Positions 26,087 to 34,319 of a stretch of 64,000 nt of DNA are shown one piece after another. Both the position numbers and the translations under genes were made by a program. Source of the DNA: UBA8106 sp913052135 (lineage in GTDB: Bacteria; Acidobacteriota; Vicinamibacteria; Vicinamibacterales; UBA823); NCBI GenBank assembly GCA_913052135.1, contig CAJXDY010000004.1:1-64000 (forward strand), in the 5' to 3' direction. Each line of letters opens with the position of its first letter. Position 1 is the stretch's first letter. The notes beneath the pieces are model-generated. The model saw only the letters and a program-made list of their open reading frames with translations, made no database searches and had not been told where the DNA came from.

Positions 26087-27507
26087 TAGGCGTAACCTCG
26101 AGTTATGCCTTCAACGACGATATCGGTACGAATCCCTCGCGAGCCTTTAACGACGATTAAGTCACCCGCCTGCATCAAATCCAGCACTAGAGGAACTGCC
26201 GTTTCACTCGTGTCGGCTTGTTGAACTGAACCCGGTGGCATCCCGGCGGCGACTGCTGCAGCAGTAAAGTCGTTTGCGTAATCACTACCAATCACTACAA
26301 GTTCTTGAAAACCACACGCAGCTATCATCTGTCCGCATTTCTTGTGTAACTGAGATGATTGAGATCCGAGCTCGAGCATCTCTCCGATGACTGCGATACG
26401 ACGACCTGGAACGTTAGTGAATCGAACCGCGTTACATAATGCGGTGAGTGCCGCCGGATTAGAATTGTAGGAATCGTCGATCACTGTGATGCCATTTTTT
26501 AATTTGATTGCCTGGCCGCGATGTGGCAGAGGACAAAGTTTTTCGATCCGACTCGCAATATCATTAAGTGAAATTTGAAATTGCAGCGCCACTGTGATTG
26601 CAGCCAGAGCGTTAGCGAGTTGTCCGCGACCTAGAAGTGGAACATGCACCTCGACCTGGCCCTCAGAAGTTCGAACAGAAGCTTTGACCCCATCAAGACC
26701 GTAATCCTGCACGTGTTCGGCAAAGACATCGGCCGGCACTTCAACGCCGAAGGTGGTCACCTGACCGGCAAACCGAGCAGCGTGTGTCATCACGCGTACG
26801 TCATTCGCGTTGGCAACCAATTTGTCACTGCGGTCTGCACCTTCAAGAATCTCGGCTTTGGCGTCCGCAATATGTTCAATCGAATCAAAAGACGATAGAT
26901 GAGCTTCAGAGACGTTCGTCCACACTCGTACTTCAGGTTCAGCAATCGCTACTAGAGCACCAATTTCTCCGGCTTGACTCATCCCAAGTTCCACCACCGC
27001 AACATCAGGTTTTGATAGCAACTTGATCAGCGACAACGGAAGCCCGATATGGTTATTCAAGTTTCCCTCATTGCGAACGACACAGTAGCTCCCGCTAAGG
27101 AGATCGGCAGTCATCTCCTTGGTGGACGTTTTGCCAGTACTGCCCGTGATGGCCACCACCTTAGACCCCGACTGCCGGCGAACATACCGACCCAGTAACT
27201 GCAGCGCTCGAACCGTGTCAGAAACAACGATCATGACCGGTTCGCTCGCAGAAGTAGACGACGGAATGGTGAACGACTCGCTCACAACAGCACCACACGC
27301 TCCCCGACCAATGGCTTCATCAACAAAGTGGTGACCATCAAAACGGTTACCCTGTATGGCAAAAAACAGATCGCCGCGCGACGCCGACCGAGTGTCGATG
27401 GATACCGCATCTACTGGTATCTCTAGACGCCCTGACATCAAACGCCCTTCCATCGCCTTCGCAACCTCTCCAGCTGTTAATTGCGTTCGTAACCCTTCTG
27501 GCACCAT
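26086..27507 (-). CDS. murF: UDP-N-acetylmuramoyl-tripeptide--D-alanyl-D-alanine ligase
   Basis: 473 residues from ATG 27507, 8 nt after the murE stop. An upstream in-frame start at 27633 would place 42 atypical residues inside murE and is rejected. Adds D-Ala-D-Ala to complete the pentapeptide. N-terminal domain: DTRSASRGDLFFAIQGNRFDGH. ATPase domain: ITGSTGKTSTKEMTADLL (about 118-135) and NEGNLNNHIGLPLSL. C-terminal domain: VIDDSYNSNPAALTAL, then GEMLELGSQSSQLHKK and VKGSRGI. It needs a D-Ala-D-Ala ligase whose gene is not in this cluster. Confidence 0.95.
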   Translation of the reverse strand: MVPEGLRTQLTAGEVAKAMEGRLMSGRLEIPVDAVSIDTRSASRGDLFFAIQGNRFDGHHFVDEAIGRGACGAVVSESFTIPSSTSASEPVMIVVSDTVRALQLLGRYVRRQSGSKVVAITGSTGKTSTKEMTADLLSGSYCVVRNEGNLNNHIGLPLSLIKLLSKPDVAVVELGMSQAGEIGALVAIAEPEVRVWTNVSEAHLSSFDSIEHIADAKAEILEGADRSDKLVANANDVRVMTHAARFAGQVTTFGVEVPADVFAEHVQDYGLDGVKASVRTSEGQVEVHVPLLGRGQLANALAAITVALQFQISLNDIASRIEKLCPLPHRGQAIKLKNGITVIDDSYNSNPAALTALCNAVRFTNVPGRRIAVIGEMLELGSQSSQLHKKCGQMIAACGFQELVVIGSDYANDFTAAAVAAGMPPGSVQQADTSETAVPLVLDLMQAGDLIVVKGSRGIRTDIVVEGITRGYA

Positions 27508-27514
27508 GCAACCT

Positions 27515-29068
27515 CTACGACACAAGAGCATTCGTCCGCCGACGACGTAATGCGTCTTGGGCGATTTCCAAATCATCAAATGACCGTCGTTCACTTCCGA
27601 TTTCTTGATAGGTTTCGTGCCCCTTACCCGCAATAACGACTACATCACCTACGTGTGCTTCTCGAATCGCTCGTTCAATAGCTAGTTTGCGATCACTGAT
27701 CGTAAGATACGGTGTTCGGAAAAAGTCGCCCGTCCCTTCTCCAACCTCAGCATTGGACCGCTGAGTCGCCGAATCCATCCCGCGCGTAATGTCTTGAATA
27801 ATGGCAAGTGGATCTTCTGAACGAGGATTGTCAGACGTCACTATGACGGCATCACTTAAACGAGCAGCGACAGCGCCCATCAGGGGACGTTTTGACCGGT
27901 CGCGATCTCCTCCGCAACCGAACACCACAACGACTCTCTCACTAGCGAGAGCTCGTGTCCCTTCAAGCACCTGCTTTAATGCGTCGTCTGTATGAGCAAA
28001 ATCCACAATAACCGTTAGGTCATCGTCACCATGTGAAACAACTTGCATGCGACCCGGTACGCTCTTCAGTGATTCCACGCCCTGCTCAATCGCATCGAAA
28101 GGCAGGTCCAACGCTATTGCTGTCGCGACCGCGGCCAAAATGTTATAGACATTAATGCGCCCCAAAAGACTAGACCTAAGATGCAAGACCCCCCGGGACG
28201 TCCGTACATCAAAGACCAGTCCATTAAAGGATGCATCGATGACATCTGCTGACACCACATCCGCCGGTTGGTCGATCGCATAGGTGACCGGCCGAGATGC
28301 TGCACTCGCGAGCAAAGAACCTCGTGGATCATCGAGATTCACGATCGTCCGTGCATCTGAAGGCAACTCGTCGAACAATCGACGCTTTGCCAGAAAGTAA
28401 CTGTTCATATCACCATGAAAATCAAGATGGTCACGGCTAAGATTTGTGAACACCGCTGCGGTAAAGCGAGTGAAGTCAACCCGCCGCAAAGCTAGACCGT
28501 GTGATGAAACTTCCATCGCACACACCATCGAACCACCATCTACGAGTTCACGGAGCAAGCTTTGAATCTCTGGCGCTTCCGGAGTTGTCAGAGCCGCTTC
28601 GCGAGTTTCGTTTCCAATCTGGTGGCTAACCGTGCCTAATCGCCCACACGGCATCCCAGCCTGTTCAAAAATTTCACTAAGAAGATGGGCTGTAGTGGTC
28701 TTACCATTCGTGCCGGTAATGCCGAGCACCATTAATTCGTGACTTGGAAGATCGTAAAAAGATGCAGAGAGAGCGGCAAGGGCTTCACGCGCATCCGAAA
28801 CCGTAATCCACGGGAGACTTACTTCAGTGTTTTGAGGGGAACCTGAAACGACTGCGACCGCACCGCGACGCTCTGCGTCTCTGGCGTACGTCGCCCCATC
28901 GACGTGTTCACCCTGAAGGCCAACAAAAAGAGTGCCGGGTTGAACGTTCCGAGAATCATGGGTGACTGCATTAACAATTTGTGAAGCAACCGGAGACTGC
29001 AGCACTGACTCTGACATACGACTGGTGGCAAGTTCGTCTGCTCGACGTAACAGATCGCCCAATGTCAT
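27515..29068 (-). CDS. murE: UDP-MurNAc-tripeptide synthetase MurE (meso-DAP type)
   Basis: 517 residues. Adds the third amino acid to UDP-MurNAc-L-Ala-D-Glu. The P-loop is GITGTNGKTTTAHLL (about 115-129), with SSHGLALRRVDF and NLSRDHLDFHGDM following. The acceptor-specificity motif is DNPRSEDP (about 411-418), which marks enzymes using meso-diaminopimelate rather than L-lysine. The C-terminal IAGKGHETYQEIG contacts DAP. Start and ftsI stop overlap by four bases (ATGA). The inferred DAP-type peptidoglycan fits a Gram-negative envelope. Confidence 0.96.
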   Translation of the reverse strand: MTLGDLLRRADELATSRMSESVLQSPVASQIVNAVTHDSRNVQPGTLFVGLQGEHVDGATYARDAERRGAVAVVSGSPQNTEVSLPWITVSDAREALAALSASFYDLPSHELMVLGITGTNGKTTTAHLLSEIFEQAGMPCGRLGTVSHQIGNETREAALTTPEAPEIQSLLRELVDGGSMVCAMEVSSHGLALRRVDFTRFTAAVFTNLSRDHLDFHGDMNSYFLAKRRLFDELPSDARTIVNLDDPRGSLLASAASRPVTYAIDQPADVVSADVIDASFNGLVFDVRTSRGVLHLRSSLLGRINVYNILAAVATAIALDLPFDAIEQGVESLKSVPGRMQVVSHGDDDLTVIVDFAHTDDALKQVLEGTRALASERVVVVFGCGGDRDRSKRPLMGAVAARLSDAVIVTSDNPRSEDPLAIIQDITRGMDSATQRSNAEVGEGTGDFFRTPYLTISDRKLAIERAIREAHVGDVVVIAGKGHETYQEIGSERRSFDDLEIAQDALRRRRTNALVS

Positions 29069-31188
29069 GGACTTGCCTCACTAGTAGAAGCTCTTGGAGT
29101 CAACACAGTACGAGCAAGTCTCAAAACACATTCGAAGTCTCGGTCGATTGGTATTCCTGGTTCTGGCGTTTGCTCAACTACAAAACCATTGCCTTCAAGA
29201 TGAGCGCGAACTTCAAGCTTGGCCAGTCCCCGCAACGCCTGCCGCGCACTTAGGCCTCGCAGGTCTGGCATAACGACTTGGCCAGGCTTGACAGTCGCTA
29301 TCGCCGTTATGGCCGCGGGACGCTGTCGAGCGCCTGCAGTTCTGGATTCCGGTGCTGAATTTTGCGGCACCAAGATTAGTGACGGGGCATGAAGAGTCGG
29401 AGAGATTTCTAAATACCTAAGTGCAGCCTCGGCAATGCGTTTAAATATGGGTGCGGCAACAACACCGCCGTAGGTGTGTCCTGCTTTCGGTGAATCAATA
29501 ACAACGAGAATCGTCAGCTCTGGTGCACGTGATGGCGCGAACCCGACAAACGAGGAATTGTACAGGCTCTTCGAATATGCCCCATTAACAAATTTTGCGG
29601 CGGTCCCGGTTTTTCCAGCAATCGTATAACCAGGAATCTGGGCTTGCGTAGCAGTACCTCGACGAACTACATCCTCCATCATTGATGTCACAGTAGTGGC
29701 TGTTGCCCGGGTGATCACCCGTTGCGGATCTTCACGTTTCATCTTGACTCGACGCCCATGTGCCACAAGCGCTTTAACAACGTGAGGTTCCATTAAATTA
29801 CCGCCGTTTGCGATAACGCTTGTGGCCACAGCCATCTGGAGGGGCGTCACCCCGATTTGATATCCTATCGACACGGAAGCCAACCCACTTGGATCCAGGT
29901 TTTCTGGAGGCCACACCAAGCCAGGGTTCTCTCCGCTAAAATCCTGTGACAGCCTTCGTCCAAATCCAAAGCGGCGCGTATACTCATCAAGTCGATCGGC
30001 GCCAATTTCCTGGCCAACGAGAATCGTGCCCACGTTGCTCGATTTGACGATCACGTCAGTAAACGACAGCGTGCCGTAATTCGTAGTATCGTGAATCGTA
30101 CGTGCACCGAAGTGAATCATTCCCTCACTCACGTCGAACAAATCGTCTGGTGCAACAACCTTTTCTTCGAGAGCTGCAGATGCCGTAACGATTTTGAAGA
30201 TGGAGCCCGGCTCGTACTGGTCTTGAATCGCGCGATTCCGACGGACCTCGCTAGTAAAAAACCGGAACACATTTGGATTGAAGGTTGGCTCATTAGCGAG
30301 TGCGAGCACTTCGCCGGTATGTGGTTGGAGGATGATGACCGTGCCAGCGGACGCACGGTGCTCCTCGATCCCTCTACGGAGTTCTCGTTCTGCAATATGT
30401 TGCAGGTGCTCGTCAATCGTCAATTCAAGAGTTGCGCCAACGGTGGGAGCTTGTTCGATCCGACTGACAAATGCGCGATGGCGAGCGTCCGTCTGAAACA
30501 GGATTTTGCCAGGCTGACCTAGAATCGTTGATTGATACTTAGATTCAATACCGCCAAGACCCTTGTTATCTACCCCGACATACCCGAGGAGATGCGCTGC
30601 CATTTCCCGATTCGGGTAATAGCGCCGCTCCTCTTTAATCCACCCAATCCCCTCGATCTTGAGTGCCGCAATTCGTTCTTTAACCGTGGGTAACACTTGC
30701 CGACGGATATAGGCAAAAGCTCGGTCAGTATCCAATCGTGCGGTGAGCTCTTCCACACTAAGGTAGCTGCCTTTACCGCAATCTTTCAACACGTCGCAGA
30801 GTTGCTTGGCAACTATCTCAGCGTTGTTGATCTGTCTCGGTATCGCGGTAATGGTGTCGGCTTCAACACTCAGTGCTAGTACGCGACCTTTTCGATCAAG
30901 AATATCTCCTCGCTTCGCAGGAACTGAAAGTGTTTGTTCCTGCTGAATAGCAGCCTGATCTAAATAAAAATCACGGTCATAAACCTGGACGTACCATAAT
31001 CGACCGCCGATCACGCACATCCACCCCAGCAATATCACTGCCACCAAGGTAACTCGACGTCGTATTGCGTGACGCCACTGGTCACTCGCACCAACTGCTG
31101 CTGTCTGCTTCTCAATCTCTTCACCGGACATGCCGGCTTGAGAATCATCAGCAAAAAGTGGGCCAATGCCTTGTGACCGCTTGGTCAA
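29065..31188 (-). CDS. ftsI: Septal transpeptidase FtsI (PBP2/3 family) with PASTA domain
   Basis: 707 residues. Short cytoplasmic N-terminus, one membrane segment (about 46-62), class B dimerisation domain (RGDILDRKGRVLALSV, about 93-108), then the transpeptidase domain with S329-x-x-K332 in YEPGSIFKIV, the SxN motif in VIVKSSNVGT and K526-T-G in AGKTGTAAKF. The last ~75 residues form one PASTA domain (VVMPDLRGLSARQALRGLAK), which is unlike E. coli FtsI and closer to clostridial/Spo-type and acidobacterial proteins. It crosslinks septal peptidoglycan with FtsW. It lies 16 nt after ftsL. Confidence 0.94.
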   Translation of the reverse strand: MTKRSQGIGPLFADDSQAGMSGEEIEKQTAAVGASDQWRHAIRRRVTLVAVILLGWMCVIGGRLWYVQVYDRDFYLDQAAIQQEQTLSVPAKRGDILDRKGRVLALSVEADTITAIPRQINNAEIVAKQLCDVLKDCGKGSYLSVEELTARLDTDRAFAYIRRQVLPTVKERIAALKIEGIGWIKEERRYYPNREMAAHLLGYVGVDNKGLGGIESKYQSTILGQPGKILFQTDARHRAFVSRIEQAPTVGATLELTIDEHLQHIAERELRRGIEEHRASAGTVIILQPHTGEVLALANEPTFNPNVFRFFTSEVRRNRAIQDQYEPGSIFKIVTASAALEEKVVAPDDLFDVSEGMIHFGARTIHDTTNYGTLSFTDVIVKSSNVGTILVGQEIGADRLDEYTRRFGFGRRLSQDFSGENPGLVWPPENLDPSGLASVSIGYQIGVTPLQMAVATSVIANGGNLMEPHVVKALVAHGRRVKMKREDPQRVITRATATTVTSMMEDVVRRGTATQAQIPGYTIAGKTGTAAKFVNGAYSKSLYNSSFVGFAPSRAPELTILVVIDSPKAGHTYGGVVAAPIFKRIAEAALRYLEISPTLHAPSLILVPQNSAPESRTAGARQRPAAITAIATVKPGQVVMPDLRGLSARQALRGLAKLEVRAHLEGNGFVVEQTPEPGIPIDRDFECVLRLARTVLTPRASTSEASP

Positions 31189-31204
31189 TTACTCCCCCCT
31201 ATAT

Positions 31205-31600
31205 CTATCTACGAGTAGCCACGATCGCAGTGTCAGGCGGTGGTGCCATTTCGACCCGTTCTAGTACGATCACCTGATCCTCCGACGGCACTACCAAGTT
31301 CAGTTCTTCCCTCGCTATCCTTTCAACTTCCTTTGGCGACGTCAGGCTTTCAATTTCAAGACGAAGGTGCTGATTCTTTGATTTTTCTATCTCGTGTTCT
31401 TTGCGCAAATCTTCAATACGGTACCCATGTTGTATTAACTCAAAGTTTTGCCACGCGGAAAACAAGACCACCGCTACGATTACTATCCCAAACCCCACCC
31501 AACGCCTGAGTTCCTTGTGTTGTCTTTTGTCAGGTTCGCGAATGATCGCAGTGTTCCGAACTTTCGGCGTCTTTTCATACTCAATCCATTGCGACTTCAT
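31205..31600 (-). CDS. ftsL: FtsL-like divisome protein
   Basis: 131 residues of bitopic layout: a basic cytoplasmic part (about 1-33), one membrane segment (about 34-52, VGFGIVIVAVVLFSAWQNF), then a periplasmic coiled coil (YRIEDLRKEHEIEKSKNQHL) and SPKEVERIAREELNLVVP, the short conserved block shared by FtsL/FtsB-type proteins. It links FtsQ to the FtsW-FtsI synthase. The identity rests on topology and on position between rsmH and ftsI rather than on sequence alone. Its ATG overlaps the rsmH stop by four bases. Confidence 0.85.
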   Translation of the reverse strand: MKSQWIEYEKTPKVRNTAIIREPDKRQHKELRRWVGFGIVIVAVVLFSAWQNFELIQHGYRIEDLRKEHEIEKSKNQHLRLEIESLTSPKEVERIAREELNLVVPSEDQVIVLERVEMAPPPDTAIVATRR

Positions 31601-32493
31601 GCGACCCTCTCAGCCACACGCAACTTTGCAGATCTTGCGCGTGGATTACGCTCAACTTCTTCGTCCTGAGGAATGACTGGACGCTTCGTTAAAACGCGAA
31701 TCGCCACCTTGCCCTCACGCTCAAACGCTCGGAACGTGTGTTTCACGATTCGATCTTCAAGTGAATGAAAGGAAATAACGACTAGCCTAGCCCCCGTCCG
31801 CAAGCGACGACACATCGCCTCCAGCGCAACTTCTAATCCCTCTAACTCCTGATTCACCCAAATCCGAATCGCTTGAAAAGTCCTTGTCGCCGGATCGATG
31901 CGCGTGTATCCTTTTCGCCTCAATGAGCGCCGCACGATTGACGCCAAGTCCCCAGTCGAGGTTACCGGTGATGTCCGCCTCGCCTCCACAATCGCTCGGG
32001 CAATACGTCGTGATTGTCGCTCCTCGCCATATTTAAAGATGATGTCCGCTAATGCTTGTTCCGAAGTATTCCGGATCAAGTCTGCTGCGGTCTGGCCAGT
32101 CGATTGATCCATCCGCATATCAAGCGGTTCGTCACGGCGAAAACTAAAACCACGCCCTTCACCATCCAAATGGAGCGATGAAACACCCAAGTCTGCTAAC
32201 ACGCCGTCAACGCTAGAAATCTGATTGGTATTTAGAACAGCGTCCACGTCTTTGTAATTGGCATGATGAAGTTCGACATGTTCAGCCCAAGCCGATAACG
32301 CTGTGTGTGCCTGGCTCAGCGCTTCGCGATCACGGTCAAGCCCAATCACTCGGCTGGCACCATGTTCAAGTAGTACGCGCGCATGACCACCTAAACCCAC
32401 CGTGCAGTCAACAAACAAGCCTCCGCGCTGGGGAGCTAAAAATGTCAGCACCTCTGCAGTGAGCACTGCCTGATGCACAGTTGTATCCATCAA
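31597..32493 (-). CDS. rsmH: 16S rRNA (cytosine1402-N4)-methyltransferase RsmH
   Basis: 298 residues. Methylates N4 of C1402 in the 16S rRNA decoding site using S-adenosylmethionine. The SAM-binding loop is FVDCTVGLGGHARVLLE (about 27-43); other family motifs are GVLADLGVSSLHLD, the GRGFSFRRDEPLDMRMD block, RRIARAIVEAR, FQAIRIWVNQELEGL and VVISFHSLEDRIVKHTF. Length is typical. It overlaps mraZ upstream and ftsL downstream by four bases each, so translation is tightly coupled. Confidence 0.97.
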   Translation of the reverse strand: MMDTTVHQAVLTAEVLTFLAPQRGGLFVDCTVGLGGHARVLLEHGASRVIGLDRDREALSQAHTALSAWAEHVELHHANYKDVDAVLNTNQISSVDGVLADLGVSSLHLDGEGRGFSFRRDEPLDMRMDQSTGQTAADLIRNTSEQALADIIFKYGEERQSRRIARAIVEARRTSPVTSTGDLASIVRRSLRRKGYTRIDPATRTFQAIRIWVNQELEGLEVALEAMCRRLRTGARLVVISFHSLEDRIVKHTFRAFEREGKVAIRVLTKRPVIPQDEEVERNPRARSAKLRVAERVA

Positions 32494-32930
32494 ATGCCAA
32501 ACTCCGCCAAGGCGCGCGCATCCTCTTCGGAATATGGTTCGCGCTGTAGCTTGGCTACAAATCGGTCATGGTTCCACACGTCCAAATAGTCATACAAACC
32601 AAAGACATCAACCTCGCCAACTATTAACGCTGACTCACGAAGTCGCTGATGAATCGATACACGTCCCTGTCGATCAAACTCAGCGGGCTGTCCAAAATAG
32701 TTGATTCGGTCAAAAAACCTCGCACGCGAAGGGTGTGATGAGGGAACTTGGGCAAGCTTCTGTTCGATCCCTTCCCACACCGACATTGGATAGACACGTG
32801 CATAGTCACCAGAAAGACTGGTCACGAACAATCTGGTTCCATAACGTTCCTGAATGAACGCACGAAAAGCAGTCGGAATTTTGAGCCGACCCTTGTCATC
32901 GATTTTTGCTGAGAAATTACCCCTAAGCAC
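32490..32930 (-). CDS. mraZ: Transcriptional regulator MraZ
   Basis: 146 residues with two AbrB-like SpoVT halves. The first begins LRGNFSAKIDDKGRLKIPTA, the second FDRQGRVSIHQRLRESALI. MraZ forms a dodecameric ring that binds tandem short repeats at its own promoter and represses the dcw cluster. The start is GTG 32930, with GGAG about 8-9 nt upstream on this strand; that GGAG is itself part of the third MraZ box. First gene of the 14-gene cluster. Confidence 0.95.
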   Translation of the reverse strand: MLRGNFSAKIDDKGRLKIPTAFRAFIQERYGTRLFVTSLSGDYARVYPMSVWEGIEQKLAQVPSSHPSRARFFDRINYFGQPAEFDRQGRVSIHQRLRESALIVGEVDVFGLYDYLDVWNHDRFVAKLQREPYSEEDARALAEFGI

Positions 32931-32965
32931 CTATTAAACTCCACTTTAAGCCATTAAAGTCCACT
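32930..32965 (-). promoter_or_regulatory. Four phased MraZ-binding boxes
   Basis: On the minus strand, TGG-centred repeats recur exactly every 10 bp: complements at 32961-32963, 32951-32953 and 32941-32943, plus a degenerate TAGG at about 32930-32933. The units read AGTGGACTTT, AATGGCTTAA, AGTGGAGTTT, AATAGGTGCT. Known MraZ operators are tandem GTGG-type repeats with one-helical-turn spacing in front of mraZ. The array covers the predicted transcription start, so autorepression is expected. Confidence 0.8.
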
Positions 32966-32968
32966 GCA

Positions 32969-32997
32969 ATCGTAAGAAACGCAGAGGTTTATGTCAA
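32969..32997 (-). promoter_or_regulatory. Sigma-70 promoter of the dcw cluster
   Basis: On the minus strand a perfect -35 TTGACA (32992-32997) is followed after exactly 17 nt by the -10 TACGAT (32969-32974). Transcription should start near 32962, inside the first MraZ box. Confidence 0.8.
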
Positions 32998-33167
32998 CAT
33001 TCAAATAGTGGTTTCCATTTATCTTCGCTAAATGTTCTCCTATTTCTAATTCGGCGCTGTTTCGCAAAGATGACCTGCAGAGCGTGCTAACATTAAATGT
33101 TCTATTAATTGACGTTACGCGTGCTGCTTGTCGACCCAGCGGACTACCCGGTAACTTCCTATAAAAA

Positions 33168-34244
33168 ATGTTGCGTGCAGGCCTGATTGGCTTCCCATCG
33201 TCTGGTAAGACCACCCTGTTTCAATTAATGACTCAGGCTCTTGAAACTGGTCATAACCGACGTCGTGGAGATCCTGCAGTGGGAATTTCACGGGTACCGG
33301 ATGAAAGGCTCGACCACCTAACGACCATGTTTAACCCTAAGAAACGCGTACCAACCACTGTGCAGTTTTCTGACCCGACAGGTCAGCAAGGTCTGACCTC
33401 AACAGTAGATGTTTCGGTATTTCGTGAAGCGGATGCCCTACTTCACGTCGTTCGAGCGTTTCAAAGTGAAACAGCACCACCTCCTTCAGGTTCCGTTGAC
33501 CCTGGACGTGACATACGTTTGATGGAAGAAGAACTAATTTTGAACGATTTAGATGTCGTAGAACGGCGCCTCCAACGCGTCAATCAGGATCTAAAAAAAG
33601 GTAAGAACACGACATTAGACCAGGAAAAAACTGTTCTCACGCAATGCCAGGAATCACTTGAAGAAGGTACGCCAGTGCGGGCACTTAACCTTGATGAACA
33701 CCTCCAAAAACAACTGCGGGGCTTTCAACTACTTTCGGCTAAGCCTCTCTTGCTAATCCTCAACCTCGACGAAACTGACCTCTCTCAAAATACACCAGCC
33801 GATGCATCACCAGGTATCGAACGGATTAAGGATAAGCTCACGCACGCCCACGTGCCGGTTTGCGCAAAAATTGAGCTGGAAATCTCACAGCTAGATCCCA
33901 GTGACGCTCAAACTTTTTTGGCGGATCTCGGACTTGTGGAATCGAGCCTCGACCGTGTGATTCGTGCTGCCTTTCAATTGCTGGGGTACATCTCGTTTTT
34001 TACTGTTGGTGAGGACGAATGTCGCGCATGGGCTGTGCCAAAAGGAACCATTGCGCAGGCTGCGGCACGTGAAATTCATTCAGATATCGCCCGAGGCTTC
34101 ATTAGGGCCGAAGTCGTTTCCTACGAACCATTAAAAGAGCGTGGCTCGCTTCATACTTGTCGTGAGCACGGTGAAGTGCGGCTCGAAGGCAAAGAATACG
34201 AAGTGCAAGACGGCGACGTTATCAATTTTCGATTTGCGACGTGA
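33168..34244 (+). CDS. YchF/Obg-superfamily NTPase with TGS domain
   Basis: 358 residues. The N-terminal P-loop GFPSSGKTT (8-16) differs from the usual YchF GLPNVGKST. SDPTGQ stands in the G3 position, and NLDE occupies the G4 position, where YchF proteins have NxxE rather than NKxD, a change linked to ATP preference. A helical insertion (about 120-175, MEEELILNDLDVVERRL) is typical of YchF. The C-terminal ~80 residues are a YchF-type TGS region (FFTVGEDECRAWAVPKGTIA, ending GDVINFRF). YchF proteins bind ribosomes and respond to redox and stress. The divergence suggests a separate subfamily; the function here is inferred. Divergent from mraZ. Confidence 0.8.
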   Translation: MLRAGLIGFPSSGKTTLFQLMTQALETGHNRRRGDPAVGISRVPDERLDHLTTMFNPKKRVPTTVQFSDPTGQQGLTSTVDVSVFREADALLHVVRAFQSETAPPPSGSVDPGRDIRLMEEELILNDLDVVERRLQRVNQDLKKGKNTTLDQEKTVLTQCQESLEEGTPVRALNLDEHLQKQLRGFQLLSAKPLLLILNLDETDLSQNTPADASPGIERIKDKLTHAHVPVCAKIELEISQLDPSDAQTFLADLGLVESSLDRVIRAAFQLLGYISFFTVGEDECRAWAVPKGTIAQAAAREIHSDIARGFIRAEVVSYEPLKERGSLHTCREHGEVRLEGKEYEVQDGDVINFRFAT

Positions 34245-34319
34245 TAGGATGCGCGAAGGGCACTGTGCCCGACACATCGTGCGCGTGTCAGAGACCATTA
34301 CCGGAGAACTTATTAAGCT

